A stretch of DNA of 9,233 nt from contig CALKWT010000093.1 in NCBI GenBank assembly GCA_938003885.1, positions 1-9,233 of the forward strand, read 5' to 3'. The stretch is from an uncultured Balneolaceae bacterium (GTDB lineage Bacteria; Bacteroidota; Rhodothermia; Balneolales; Balneolaceae). The position numbers were made by a program, and so were the translations under genes. The notes beneath the pieces were generated by a model. That model was not told where the DNA came from. It did no database searches and saw nothing but the letters and a program-made list of their open reading frames with translations. Positions 1 to 8,221 of this stretch are shown here, in pieces. Position 1 is the first letter of the stretch; every line of letters starts with the position of its first letter.

Positions 1-980
1 CAAGGGCGGGTGAGATCGAAAAACTCCGGGAATTCTGGGACAGTAGATCTATGGGCACCTCGGCAGATAGCGATGTTGCATGGGATCGGCTCTCACAGCG
101 TATCGATTTGGAAGAGAGGAAAAAGCAACAGGAAAAAATAGTGCAACTTCGCTATCAATACGAAGAGTCTGAATATCGAACGAAAAGTCAACGGATTCAG
201 AAGAGTGCAAAAGTTATTGTACTCGTAGCTGCATCTCTTTTGATCGTGGCATTTGCCGGTTTTCTTGCTTACCAGTCGAATGTAATATCTGATCATTCTG
301 AACTTGCTGAGACAGGCTTTCGTGTTCTCATTACAAAAAATGGAGAACAGGCCACGTATCGCCTGATAGATGGAACTCGTGTAATCCTGCATGCCGGAAG
401 TCGGCTTGAAATCCCCAATGACTATAATCAGAATGAGAGGAAGCTGACTGTAGAAGGAGAAGCCTTTTTTGATGTTGTACACGATCCAGGAAAACCTTTT
501 ATCGTACAATCAGCTTATGCTTATACAGAGGTATTGGGTACACGATTTTTAGTTCAGGCGTGGAAGGAAGAAGACTCGGATATCGGCGTAGTTGTGGAGG
601 AGGGAAGGGTACTCTTTGGGGATCTGCGTGCAGCTTCGGATGATCAGAAAAAAGAAGTAATCCTCACTAAAAATCAGCAGGGAGTGATCAATCCCCGGGG
701 CGATCTCGAGGTCTTTAAGCATGAGGACTTAAGCTGGTATACAGGCTGGTTGGAAGAACGTCTGGTTTTTGAAAATCGGGAACTGAAAGAAATTCTGCCC
801 CGGCTCGAACGCTGGTACGATATTGAAATTATGGTTGATGATCCTGCTCTTCTGAGTGAGAGAATTACAGCAGAAATTGATTACACCCTGCCGATGACTG
901 ATGTGATTCAAGGGCTTGCGATGATACTTCACACGGATGTGGACAGGGACGGCAGAAGAATAGTTTTGCAAGAAAAATAG
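1..980 (+). CDS. FecR-family anti-sigma factor, 5'-truncated by window edge
   Basis: Inner-membrane anti-sigma regulator of the FecR type, which binds an ECF sigma factor in the cytoplasm and receives a signal from the STN domain of an outer-membrane transporter in the periplasm. The frame is open to the left edge (first full codon at 3), and the 16 codons before the ATG at 51 read like FecR cytoplasmic sequence (EKLREFWDS, then AWDRL). That ATG has no Shine-Dalgarno and is probably internal, so the true start lies outside the window. Counting from it: a charged helical stretch at 20-50, one membrane segment at about 54-74 (VIVLVAASLLIVAFAGFLAY), the FecR domain at about 100-195 (LIDGTRVILHAGS, GEAFFDV, VLGTRFLV) and a C-terminal DUF4974-like domain at about 240-309 (LKEILPRLERWYDI). 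The stop is 67 bases before the STN-bearing SusC gene, which supports a signalling pair. The partner sigma gene is not visible and is expected upstream. Family assignment is sure; the ligand is unknown. Confidence 0.93.
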   Translation, partial: RAGEIEKLREFWDSRSMGTSADSDVAWDRLSQRIDLEERKKQQEKIVQLRYQYEESEYRTKSQRIQKSAKVIVLVAASLLIVAFAGFLAYQSNVISDHSELAETGFRVLITKNGEQATYRLIDGTRVILHAGSRLEIPNDYNQNERKLTVEGEAFFDVVHDPGKPFIVQSAYAYTEVLGTRFLVQAWKEEDSDIGVVVEEGRVLFGDLRAASDDQKKEVILTKNQQGVINPRGDLEVFKHEDLSWYTGWLEERLVFENRELKEILPRLERWYDIEIMVDDPALLSERITAEIDYTLPMTDVIQGLAMILHTDVDRDGRRIVLQEK

Positions 981-1047
981 AATGTAAGGAAAGTAGTAAC
1001 AATGTCTTTAAACATAACGAAACCACCTAAAGAAATAGGGATACTCT

Positions 1048-4000
1048 ATGAATAATAAAATGATACGATTTACCATAATGTTGGTAATGTGTTGTTTTCC
1101 ATTTTCGCGAAGTGATGCACAGTCGATGAATAATGCAATTGAGATGGCTTCGGTTCATCAACTGGACAAAGGACTCCTGAAGCTGGAGAATGACATATTA
1201 TTTGAAACCATTGCACTGGATCTGGAAGGGGTACATATCAGCCAGGCACTTCAAACCATCGCGGATGTTGCTGATCTGAAATTGATGTATAGTGAGGATC
1301 TCTTATTAAATGAAAAGGTCGTCTCCCTTAAAAAACCATCTGTGTCGCTCTATGAGGCACTTTGGGATGTGTTGAGTGGCACAGGCCTGCAGTATGCGAT
1401 TTCTCCTAACCGGCAGCTGGTTATCGTAAAAGGAGAAGAGGAGACAGGAGAATCCATTCAGAATGTTGTACAGGAAACGGTGACTGGAAGAGTTATAGAT
1501 TCACAAACCGGCGAGCCGCTTCCGGGTGTGAATATCTTGGTAAAAGGTACCACCACAGGTACATCTACTGATCAGAATGGAAACTTTGATTTAAGGGTTT
1601 CAAGTACTGAGATCACCTTGGTATTCACGTACATAGGATTTGAAATGTTAGAGGTAGATCTAGATGGAAGAAGTGAACTTAATGTAGAACTGTCAGCCGA
1701 TGTTCAGGCTCTCGATGACATTGTAGTCGTGGGTTATGGAACTCAAAGAAGAGCTAATTTGACTGGTTCGGTTGACCACATTGGAAGTGAAGAGTTCGAA
1801 AACCGATCGGTCCCGAACCTTTCACAAGGTCTACAGGGAATGGTTCCTAACCTGAATATTCAGCCTCTTGATGGTAAGCCAACCGAAAGTCCATCCATAA
1901 ACATTAGAGGAACAACCTCCATTGGCCAGGGGGGTGATGCATTGATTCTCATAGATGGGGTAGAAGGTGACCCTGCAATGCTGAACCCTAATGATATCGA
2001 GTCCATATCTGTCCTAAAGGATGCATCTTCTTCAGCAGTTTATGGTGCAAGAGGTGCTTTTGGAGTTGTTCTGATTACAACAAAATCTCCTCAGACTGAT
2101 CAGATATCAGTTACTTATAATGGTAGCGTGGGCTTCAAACAACCTACAGTATTGCCAGACTTTACGACAGACCCTGTAATTTTTGCAACCATGTTTGCTG
2201 AAGGGTTTGAACTTAATTCAGGGAACTTTCCTCAGAATGTGAACAAGACGTTGCCATTTTCCAGGGACTATCTTGAGGAGTTACAAAGACGTGCAGACAA
2301 CCCGGATTTACCGAAAACAGAGGTGGATAATGATGGACTTTATAGATATTACCATGGGACAGACTGGTACGATCTGCTCTATAAAGACAGATTGATGTCA
2401 ACGGACCATAATTTATCTGTCTCCGGTGGTACCGAAACGACGAGTTTTATGGTTACTGGTAGATACCAAGGACAAGAAGGTCTTTTTAATTACAACTCTG
2501 ATGACTATCAAATGTTGAATTTACGGGCCCGTGGAGTAATCGATATTAAAGACTGGTTACAACTGAATAATAATTTCGACATTTCAAAGAGAGATTATCT
2601 TAATCCGCTAAATGTTGGTGAGGGTGGTGGAATCTGGAGGAATATTGCGGATGAGGGGCATGTACTTGCACCCATGTTTAATCCTGACGGGACATTAACA
2701 CATTCAGCGGCATACACGGTAGGCGACCATTATATTGGGAACAACAATATTGTTACTGAGCGACGTATTATCCGCAATACCACAGAGATGATTGCCAGTC
2801 TTTTGGAGGATCAGGTCCTATTAAGAGGAAACTTCACCTTTCAGAATACTGCTTCTGATGAACGTCGGCGCCGGGTACCGGTTCCTTATAGCAGGGCTCC
2901 GGGCGTTACAGAGTATGTTGGAACTCAATATAACGACCTGCGTATGCTGAACGATCGTACAGATTATATAGCAGCAAATCTATATGGAGAGTTTGAGGAG
3001 GTGTTTTCAGACCGGCACTACTTCAAAGCGATGCTGGGAGGAAACTATGAAAACTCCAGATTTGAGCGGGTTCTTGCTCAGCGGAATGGATTAATCTTCC
3101 CCAATGCTGAAGACTTAAATCTTGCTTTGGGGCAATCAATCGTAACAGGAGGTGGTTATGAGAGATGGCAAATACTGGGTGGATTTACCAGATTGAACTA
3201 CATTTATGATGACCGCTACCTTTTAGAGATTAACGCAAGATACGACGGCTCCTCAAAGTTTCCAGAAAATGAGAGGTTTGCTTTCTTTCCATCGGCTTCT
3301 ATTGGGTGGAGAATCTCACAAGAGAACTTCTGGAATGTACCCGAAAGTATTATTTCGCATTTGCAGCTCAGAGCTTCTTATGGATCTATGGGTAATGGAA
3401 ATATTGGATCCTATGTCTTTCAGGAGACCTTTAATATCAGTCAGATCAACAGGGTGATTAATGGAGTTCGACCCCAGGCTACATCAAATCCCGCAGTTCT
3501 TCCTGAAGGTTTAACCTGGGAAACAGCGACAACTAGAAATTTCGGTCTCGATCTGGAAATGTATTCTGGTAAACTCCAATTGACTGGTGATATCTATACT
3601 CGTGAAACTACGGATATGTTCACCAGAGGCTTAACACCTCCTGCAGTATTTGGCGCCTCACCTCCGTTCGGGAACTTTGCCGATCTGGAAACCAGAGGGT
3701 GGGAGCTGTCACTGGGTTGGAGAGATCAGTTTACTCTGGCTAACAAACCGTTTGGTTACAACATACGAATCAGTATGTCTGATTACGTAGCTGAAATCAC
3801 AAGGTATAATAATCCGGAAGGTTTCCTTAATGATTATTACGAGGGAATGCGTCTGGGTGAAATTTGGGGTTTTGAGACCGAAGGATTCTTCACTGATCAG
3901 CAGGATGTGGCTAACCATGCGGATCAGAGCTGGTTCAACCACAGAGGCGGCCGGGGTTTTGAAGCAGGAGATCTTAAGTTCAGGGACCTAAATGGTGACG

Positions 4001-4620
4001 GTCGTATTGATGAGGGGGAAAACACAGTATACAATCCAGGTGACCGTCGAATTATAGGAAACAGTTTGCCTAGATACTCCTTTGGAATAAACCTTGGGGC
4101 AAATTGGAATAATTTTTATATCAATACTTTCTTCCATGGTGTACTGCAGCAGGATTGGTACCCAAGCAGTGAAGCGAATCACTTCTGGGGAGGATATAAC
4201 CGTATTTATAACGACATTCCGAATTGGCATTTGGATGATGGAGTTATATGGACTCCTGAAAATACTGATGCATTCTTTCCTAGATACGTTGGTTACATAG
4301 CACTTGGATCAAACCGTTCACTCGGAGCTCCACAAACCAAATATTTAATGAATGTGGCCTATGTGCGTCTTAAGAATCTGCAGATCGGATATAATTTGCC
4401 ACAATCCCTCATCGCAGATCTTGGTTTGGCGAATGCCAGAGTTTATATGACAGGAGAAAATCTGTGGTCATGGTCACCACTTTACCGCACAGCGAACAAT
4501 GTGGACATAGAAGCGATCACTTCACCTTCAGATCAGCTCTTCACAGGTTCTAATTCAGGAGATGGCCTGAACTATCCAAGGTTAAGCAGTATTGCATTTG
4601 GTTTATCAATCACATTTTAA
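1048..4620 (+). CDS. SusC/RagA-family TonB-dependent transporter with STN domain
   Basis: Outer-membrane TonB-dependent importer that with SusD forms a lidded transporter for oligomers. The 1190 residues fit the long, signalling type of SusC. Visible in order: signal peptide (residues 1-24, cleavage probably in SDA-Q); STN domain at about 50-130 (FETIALDLEGVHISQALQTIA to LQYAISPNRQLVI); carboxypeptidase-regulatory-like domain at about 145-215 (VTGRVIDSQTGEPLPGVNI); the SusC signature and TonB-box region at 222-240 (LDDIVVVGYGTQRRANLTGS); plug at about 237-355 (INIRGTTS, LILIDGVEGD, SISVLKDASSSAVYGARG); then the beta-barrel, ending in an aromatic residue (SITF). An EF-hand-like loop occurs at D980-E991. 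The STN domain implies that transport is coupled to signalling through the FecR protein encoded just upstream. The start at 1048 puts a normal signal peptide at the N-terminus; a second ATG at 1060 is possible, and the ribosome site is weak (an AGGG stretch). No frameshift is seen. The substrate cannot be told from sequence. Confidence 0.97.
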   Translation: MNNKMIRFTIMLVMCCFPFSRSDAQSMNNAIEMASVHQLDKGLLKLENDILFETIALDLEGVHISQALQTIADVADLKLMYSEDLLLNEKVVSLKKPSVSLYEALWDVLSGTGLQYAISPNRQLVIVKGEEETGESIQNVVQETVTGRVIDSQTGEPLPGVNILVKGTTTGTSTDQNGNFDLRVSSTEITLVFTYIGFEMLEVDLDGRSELNVELSADVQALDDIVVVGYGTQRRANLTGSVDHIGSEEFENRSVPNLSQGLQGMVPNLNIQPLDGKPTESPSINIRGTTSIGQGGDALILIDGVEGDPAMLNPNDIESISVLKDASSSAVYGARGAFGVVLITTKSPQTDQISVTYNGSVGFKQPTVLPDFTTDPVIFATMFAEGFELNSGNFPQNVNKTLPFSRDYLEELQRRADNPDLPKTEVDNDGLYRYYHGTDWYDLLYKDRLMSTDHNLSVSGGTETTSFMVTGRYQGQEGLFNYNSDDYQMLNLRARGVIDIKDWLQLNNNFDISKRDYLNPLNVGEGGGIWRNIADEGHVLAPMFNPDGTLTHSAAYTVGDHYIGNNNIVTERRIIRNTTEMIASLLEDQVLLRGNFTFQNTASDERRRRVPVPYSRAPGVTEYVGTQYNDLRMLNDRTDYIAANLYGEFEEVFSDRHYFKAMLGGNYENSRFERVLAQRNGLIFPNAEDLNLALGQSIVTGGGYERWQILGGFTRLNYIYDDRYLLEINARYDGSSKFPENERFAFFPSASIGWRISQENFWNVPESIISHLQLRASYGSMGNGNIGSYVFQETFNISQINRVINGVRPQATSNPAVLPEGLTWETATTRNFGLDLEMYSGKLQLTGDIYTRETTDMFTRGLTPPAVFGASPPFGNFADLETRGWELSLGWRDQFTLANKPFGYNIRISMSDYVAEITRYNNPEGFLNDYYEGMRLGEIWGFETEGFFTDQQDVANHADQSWFNHRGGRGFEAGDLKFRDLNGDGRIDEGENTVYNPGDRRIIGNSLPRYSFGINLGANWNNFYINTFFHGVLQQDWYPSSEANHFWGGYNRIYNDIPNWHLDDGVIWTPENTDAFFPRYVGYIALGSNRSLGAPQTKYLMNVAYVRLKNLQIGYNLPQSLIADLGLANARVYMTGENLWSWSPLYRTANNVDIEAITSPSDQLFTGSNSGDGLNYPRLSSIAFGLSITF

Positions 4621-4637
4621 AATCAAATTTGAAGAAC

Positions 4638-6419
4638 ATGTGGACTAAAAACTTAACAATCAGTTTCGTAATTGCACTGCTGGTTACTGTTATTGCAGGA
4701 TGTGATTTAACAGAAGTACCTAAATCAACAACTTCCATCGATGAAGTTTTCGGGAGTGAGAATGGCCTGGAGTTGTATACAAATTCGTTTTACGAATATC
4801 TGCCCAGTGCTGATAATATCACCAGAGGTGATGCCATGAGTGATTATGGCGCCACGGATGCACTGAACTCCATTGACTTTGTCATACCGGGGGCATATAC
4901 AGCGGAAACCCATAATTCAGGCTGGGATTGGGGAAGGCTTCGTAATATCAACTATTTCCTTCAAAATAATACAAATGAAGAAATTCCAGCGGATGTCAGA
5001 GCTCATTACGACGGTCTGGCCAGATTCTTCAGGGCGTGGTTCTATTTTGACAAGGTAAAACGTTACGGGGATGTACCATGGATTGAAGTACCCCTTGATA
5101 TCGATGATCCGGCACTGGAAGCTGGCCGGGATCCCCGTGACCTTGTTATGAGAAATGTCTTGGATGATTTGAATTTTGCAATTGACAATATTCGTGATGA
5201 TGTCGATGGGTCCCGGACACAGCTCACAAAATCTGTAGCACTCGCTTTTAAATACCGAGTTGCTCTGTTCGAAGGTACGTTTCGTAAATACCATCCGGAT
5301 CTGGGCCTGCAAAGCTCTGCAGACCAATGGTTGGCAGAAGCAGTGAGTAGTAGTCAGAGGCTAATGGATGAAGGAAATTTTGAATTATATACGGGGGCGG
5401 GAACTGAGCGTTCTTACCGAGAGCTGTTTATAACAGATGACCCGAATCCTCAGGAAGATATTCTGTCTGTTGTTTCTGATGAGGGATTAGGTATTAGGCA
5501 CACGGCAAATTGGTGGCTGACTAGTGGGACCTATGGAATCCGTTTAAACTTTAATCGACAGTTTATCAATACTTATCTGATGGAGGATGGGTCACCATTT
5601 ACTTCTCAGGAAAATTACAAAATCTTGACATTTCTAGAAGAGACACAAAACCGTGACCTTAGGCTCAAACAAACCATTCGAACTCCTGATTATACAAGAA
5701 CCAATGCTGGAGTGGTTGTGCCTGCGCCGCCCACATTTACTTACACACGAACAGGCTATCAGCCGATCAAATGGGTTGTTGATGAAATTGGTGTAGATGG
5801 CGGAAGCAACAATACGAATTCCGTCACTTTAATCAGGTTTGCAGAAGTTTTATTGAACTATGCTGAGGCGAAAGCAGAACTTGGTAGCCTGACAGATGAA
5901 GATTGGCGTAATACAATAGGTGCTCTCAGGGAGAGAGCCGGAATCACAGGGGGACTAAATCAACTGCCGGTTACTGTAGATCCTTATCTTCAAGAAAACT
6001 ACTTTCCGGGTATTAATGATCCTGTAATACTTGAGATTAGGCGAGAGCGCGGAATTGAACTGGTTTTCGAAGGGTTCAGGTTTGACGATATAAGACGCTG
6101 GGCCGTTGGTGAGATTATGGAGCAGCCATGGACAGGAATGTATGTGGAGAATGCTGATGAATATATTGACCTCACCGGAGACGGACAACCCAATGTCTAT
6201 TTCTACACCACACCAAATGCACCTGAACAACAAATTAGCGGTGTGCAGTATGTAAGTGTAAACGATGAGGATCTGATTCTGGAAAATGGAACCCACGGAG
6301 AACTTATTCAACTACCCAATATTCAGCGTGAATGGTTGCCCAGAAAGTATTATTATCCCATTCCGCAAGTACATATACAAAGAAACCCAAATCTAACTCA
6401 AAACCCCGGATGGGAATAA
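4638..6419 (+). CDS. SusD/RagB-family outer-membrane nutrient-binding lipoprotein
   Basis: Surface-exposed lipoprotein that caps the SusC barrel and captures the substrate. From the ATG at 4638 the protein has 593 residues, usual for the family. It starts with a lipoprotein signal whose lipobox is VIAG-C, with the lipidated cysteine at residue 22, followed by DLTEVPKSTTS, a common SusD opening. Family marks include WDWGRLRNINYFL (about residue 97), RFFRAWFYFDKVKRYGDVPW (129 onward), VTLIRFAEVLLNYAEAKAEL, IRRERGIELVFEGFRFDDIRRW, and the C-terminal YYYPIPQ and NPNLTQNPGW. A calcium-loop-like DLTGDGQPN lies at 511-519. A TTG at 4629 in the same frame would add three residues (MKN). I prefer the ATG because a GAAGAA purine run sits just before it and nothing similar precedes the TTG. 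The gene begins 17 bases after the susC stop and ends in a TAATG overlap with the next gene, so all three are surely one transcript. The ligand is unknown. Confidence 0.96.
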   Translation: MWTKNLTISFVIALLVTVIAGCDLTEVPKSTTSIDEVFGSENGLELYTNSFYEYLPSADNITRGDAMSDYGATDALNSIDFVIPGAYTAETHNSGWDWGRLRNINYFLQNNTNEEIPADVRAHYDGLARFFRAWFYFDKVKRYGDVPWIEVPLDIDDPALEAGRDPRDLVMRNVLDDLNFAIDNIRDDVDGSRTQLTKSVALAFKYRVALFEGTFRKYHPDLGLQSSADQWLAEAVSSSQRLMDEGNFELYTGAGTERSYRELFITDDPNPQEDILSVVSDEGLGIRHTANWWLTSGTYGIRLNFNRQFINTYLMEDGSPFTSQENYKILTFLEETQNRDLRLKQTIRTPDYTRTNAGVVVPAPPTFTYTRTGYQPIKWVVDEIGVDGGSNNTNSVTLIRFAEVLLNYAEAKAELGSLTDEDWRNTIGALRERAGITGGLNQLPVTVDPYLQENYFPGINDPVILEIRRERGIELVFEGFRFDDIRRWAVGEIMEQPWTGMYVENADEYIDLTGDGQPNVYFYTTPNAPEQQISGVQYVSVNDEDLILENGTHGELIQLPNIQREWLPRKYYYPIPQVHIQRNPNLTQNPGWE

Positions 6420-7318
6420 TGAAGAGCAATTTAATAATTTTGTGTCTGACTGTTTTAGGACTCTCTTTCCTGCTACCTAAATCGCTTATCGGACAAAATC
6501 AGGATAGTGAAAACCCGATTACCGTGATGTCATACAACATACGGTTCGATAATCCGCATGACGGCCCCAGCGCCTGGCCATACCGTAAAAATGACGTGGC
6601 CAAAATGATAGGTCCCGTTTATCAGGTGGATATTGTGGGGCTGCAAGAGGTTTTGTCCCATCAACTGGATGATCTCACCGAACGCCTTCCGTATTACGGT
6701 TGGGTGGGAGTCGGTAGAGACGATGGACATCAAAAAGGTGAATACTCACCGATTTTATACAGAAAAGATAAATTCGATCTCATCGCCACTAATACGTTTT
6801 GGCTCTCCGAAAGCCCGGAAACGCCTGGAAGTAAATCCTGGGATACGTCCATTACACGTATCGTAACGTGGGCAAAATTCAGAGAAAGAAGTTCTGGCAA
6901 AGAATTCTATTTTTTCAATACTCATTTTGATCACAGAGGTGTACAGGCACGGGTCGAAAGCGCCCGGCTTATCCTAGACCGGATCCCGGAAATCAGTGAG
7001 GGGCTTCCGTTTATTCTAACCGGGGATTTGAATGTTAACGAAAGCTCGGAAGCGTATGCTTTTATCGATCGATCAAGCCTTGTCCACGATGCACGGTATG
7101 TTTCTGAAACAGAACATGAAGGGCCAACTGCTTCCTTTAATAACTGGTTAGAAATCAGAAGAGGGGAGAACAGCAGAATCGACTATATCTTTGTTGGTGA
7201 TACAGTCCGGGTTCTGAATCATAAAATTTCTGACAGAAAGTTCAATGAGAGGTTTCCCTCAGACCATTTGCCTGTGATTTCAGATATCATTTTACCATCT
7301 GTAGAAACAAAAAGGTAG
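6419..7318 (+). CDS. Secreted endonuclease/exonuclease/phosphatase (EEP) family hydrolase
   Basis: Predicted exported metal-dependent hydrolase of the EEP (DNase I/phosphatase-like) fold, EEP-1 type; relatives cleave phosphoester bonds, but the substrate of this subgroup is generally not established. With the start at 6419 it has 299 residues: signal peptide at about 1-25 (MKSNLIILCLTVLGL to SLIG-Q), then the catalytic set of the fold: MSYNIR (N40), LQEV (E77), NTHFDHRG (H169, D171), LTGDLNV (D203, N205), SRIDYIF (D255) and SDHLPV (D282, H283). All key positions look intact. The start is preferred because its ATG shares one base with the susD stop (TAATG) and is preceded by GGATGGGAA. Longer in-frame starts at 6332 and 6410 lie inside susD and would bury the signal peptide behind a long extension, so I reject them. 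It is the only enzyme in the uptake locus and probably acts in the periplasm or on the surface on what SusCD handles. Fold and export are well supported; the reaction is inferred. Confidence 0.93.
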   Translation: MKSNLIILCLTVLGLSFLLPKSLIGQNQDSENPITVMSYNIRFDNPHDGPSAWPYRKNDVAKMIGPVYQVDIVGLQEVLSHQLDDLTERLPYYGWVGVGRDDGHQKGEYSPILYRKDKFDLIATNTFWLSESPETPGSKSWDTSITRIVTWAKFRERSSGKEFYFFNTHFDHRGVQARVESARLILDRIPEISEGLPFILTGDLNVNESSEAYAFIDRSSLVHDARYVSETEHEGPTASFNNWLEIRRGENSRIDYIFVGDTVRVLNHKISDRKFNERFPSDHLPVISDIILPSVETKR

Positions 7319-7525
7319 AAAGCTCTTTTTTATAAACAGGTTAGTTCATATTTTTAATCAAATATTACGGCATCCTGTGGCTGATAAAACAGGAGAGGTT
7401 GTGGTACACAAAATCTTCTGTCAGGTCTGGTGAACCACCAAAGGAGATCGTCAGCATATCGGTTTTAAAAAGCTGCCGGTATATCCCTTTAAAACATCGA
7501 AAATTTCTAAAGGACTCTGAAAAAA

Positions 7526-8014
7526 ATGAATAACCGACTTTTCTATATCATCCTTGGTGCAGTCGCCGTATTATCTCTTCTGTTTTGGATTAACCTGTTT
7601 CAGGGTAAAGAAGTGGAGAGCCCTTCGCTTGACCAGGATGTATCAATGGAGCTTACGATGTATCATGCAGAAGGATGTGATTGCTGTGTGAAATGGGCCG
7701 ATTACCTGGTGGATCGTGGCTTCCGTGTGGTGCAGGAGAAAGTGCCCAACTTGCAAGCTGTTAAACAAACTCATAACGTTCCCGGGGTGCTAAGCTCTTG
7801 CCATACTGCGATTACGAATGGATATGTGATTGAGGGGCATGTGCCGGTTGAAGATATCCACAGACTGCTGGCTGACCAGCCAGATGCTATCGGCCTGGCA
7901 GCTCCGGGAATGCCTGCCAGTTCACCAGGAATGGACCTCCCTTCGGATCAGATCTGGCATACGGTGCTTTTCGATGAAACGACGATGACCATCTTTAATA
8001 CGCATAATGAATAA
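7526..8014 (+). CDS. DUF411 domain metal-binding protein (probably copper-related)
   Basis: A 162-residue protein of the DUF411 family, small extracytoplasmic proteins often found with copper or other heavy-metal resistance genes; the exact role is not established. An uncleaved N-terminal membrane segment (about residues 5-25, LFYIILGAVAVLSLLFWINLF) should anchor it in the inner membrane with the domain outside. Family marks are the cysteine motif EGCDCCVKW (C51, C53, C54), the SCHTA motif (C92, H93), GYVIEGHVP (E103, H105), and PGMPASSPGM (M129, M136). These Cys, His and Met residues are plausible ligands for a soft metal such as copper. The family more often has GCGCC or CGCC; here the middle residue is Asp. 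The start has an AAAGGA run about 12 bases upstream (7509-7514). It stands alone, 207 bases after the EEP gene and convergent with the next gene. No copper ATPase or oxidase is in view, so a metal function rests on the family alone. Confidence 0.92.
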   Translation: MNNRLFYIILGAVAVLSLLFWINLFQGKEVESPSLDQDVSMELTMYHAEGCDCCVKWADYLVDRGFRVVQEKVPNLQAVKQTHNVPGVLSSCHTAITNGYVIEGHVPVEDIHRLLADQPDAIGLAAPGMPASSPGMDLPSDQIWHTVLFDETTMTIFNTHNE

Positions 8015-8056
8015 GTAATTCTGTACGTATTTCTGTCCATCATGGGAGTCAGTCGG

Positions 8057-8082
8057 TTGCCTCTGGAACGAGGAGACGGCAA
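8057..8082 (+). terminator. Weak hairpin, possible terminator of the DUF411 gene
   Basis: TTGCCTCT (8057-8064) can pair with AGA-C-GGCAA (8074-8082) around a 9-base loop, leaving one bulged C. It is followed by ATTTATAA rather than a clean T run, so it is at best a poor intrinsic terminator. It lies 42 bases after the DUF411 stop, where one would be expected, and no better candidate for rightward transcription was seen. Confidence 0.25.
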
Positions 8083-8185
8083 ATTTATAAAGGCGGTGGA
8101 AAAAGGGGAGAGGCACTAAAATGAGTGTTGATGGCGGGGAGGAGGTATGGCGCTGCAGAATCAAAAGCCTATCTCCGAAGGGCGA

Positions 8186-8221
8186 AATAAAAACAGCCCC
8201 GGCTGAAAGAGCAGGGGCTGT
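8186..8221 (-). terminator. Rho-independent terminator for leftward transcription
   Basis: ACAGCCCC (8193-8200) and GGGGCTGT (8214-8221) form a perfect 8-pair GC-rich stem with a 13-base loop. Read on the minus strand the stem is followed directly by TTTTATTT, giving a run of five Ts with the stem's last base, the classic intrinsic terminator layout. On the plus strand the hairpin is followed by ATAAAGC, so its direction is leftward. It would end the transcript of the beta-barrel gene, about 135 bases past that gene's stop. Confidence 0.75.

Noticed and set aside
4917..5327. 136-residue minus-strand frame inside susD, and other long antisense frames within susC and susD
   Set aside because: Shadows of strong genes; composition is Cys/Ile-rich in the usual antisense manner and shows no domain.
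6332..6418. Longer EEP protein starting at 6332 or 6410
   Set aside because: Both starts lie inside the end of susD. The first adds 29 residues of poorly protein-like sequence ahead of a clear signal peptide; the ATG at 6419 gives a clean signal peptide and a typical stop-start overlap.
7309..7330. AAAAAG / CTTTTT inverted repeat at the EEP stop as a terminator
   Set aside because: The stem has almost only A-T pairs and one G-C pair, and overlaps the stop codon, so it would be too weak for a confident call.
7345..7533. Open frame of about 60 codons in the gap before the DUF411 gene, ending at TAA 7531-7533
   Set aside because: It has no ATG, is very basic in composition, and overlaps the DUF411 start in another frame; no family likeness. 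I treat the gap as leader or promoter sequence.
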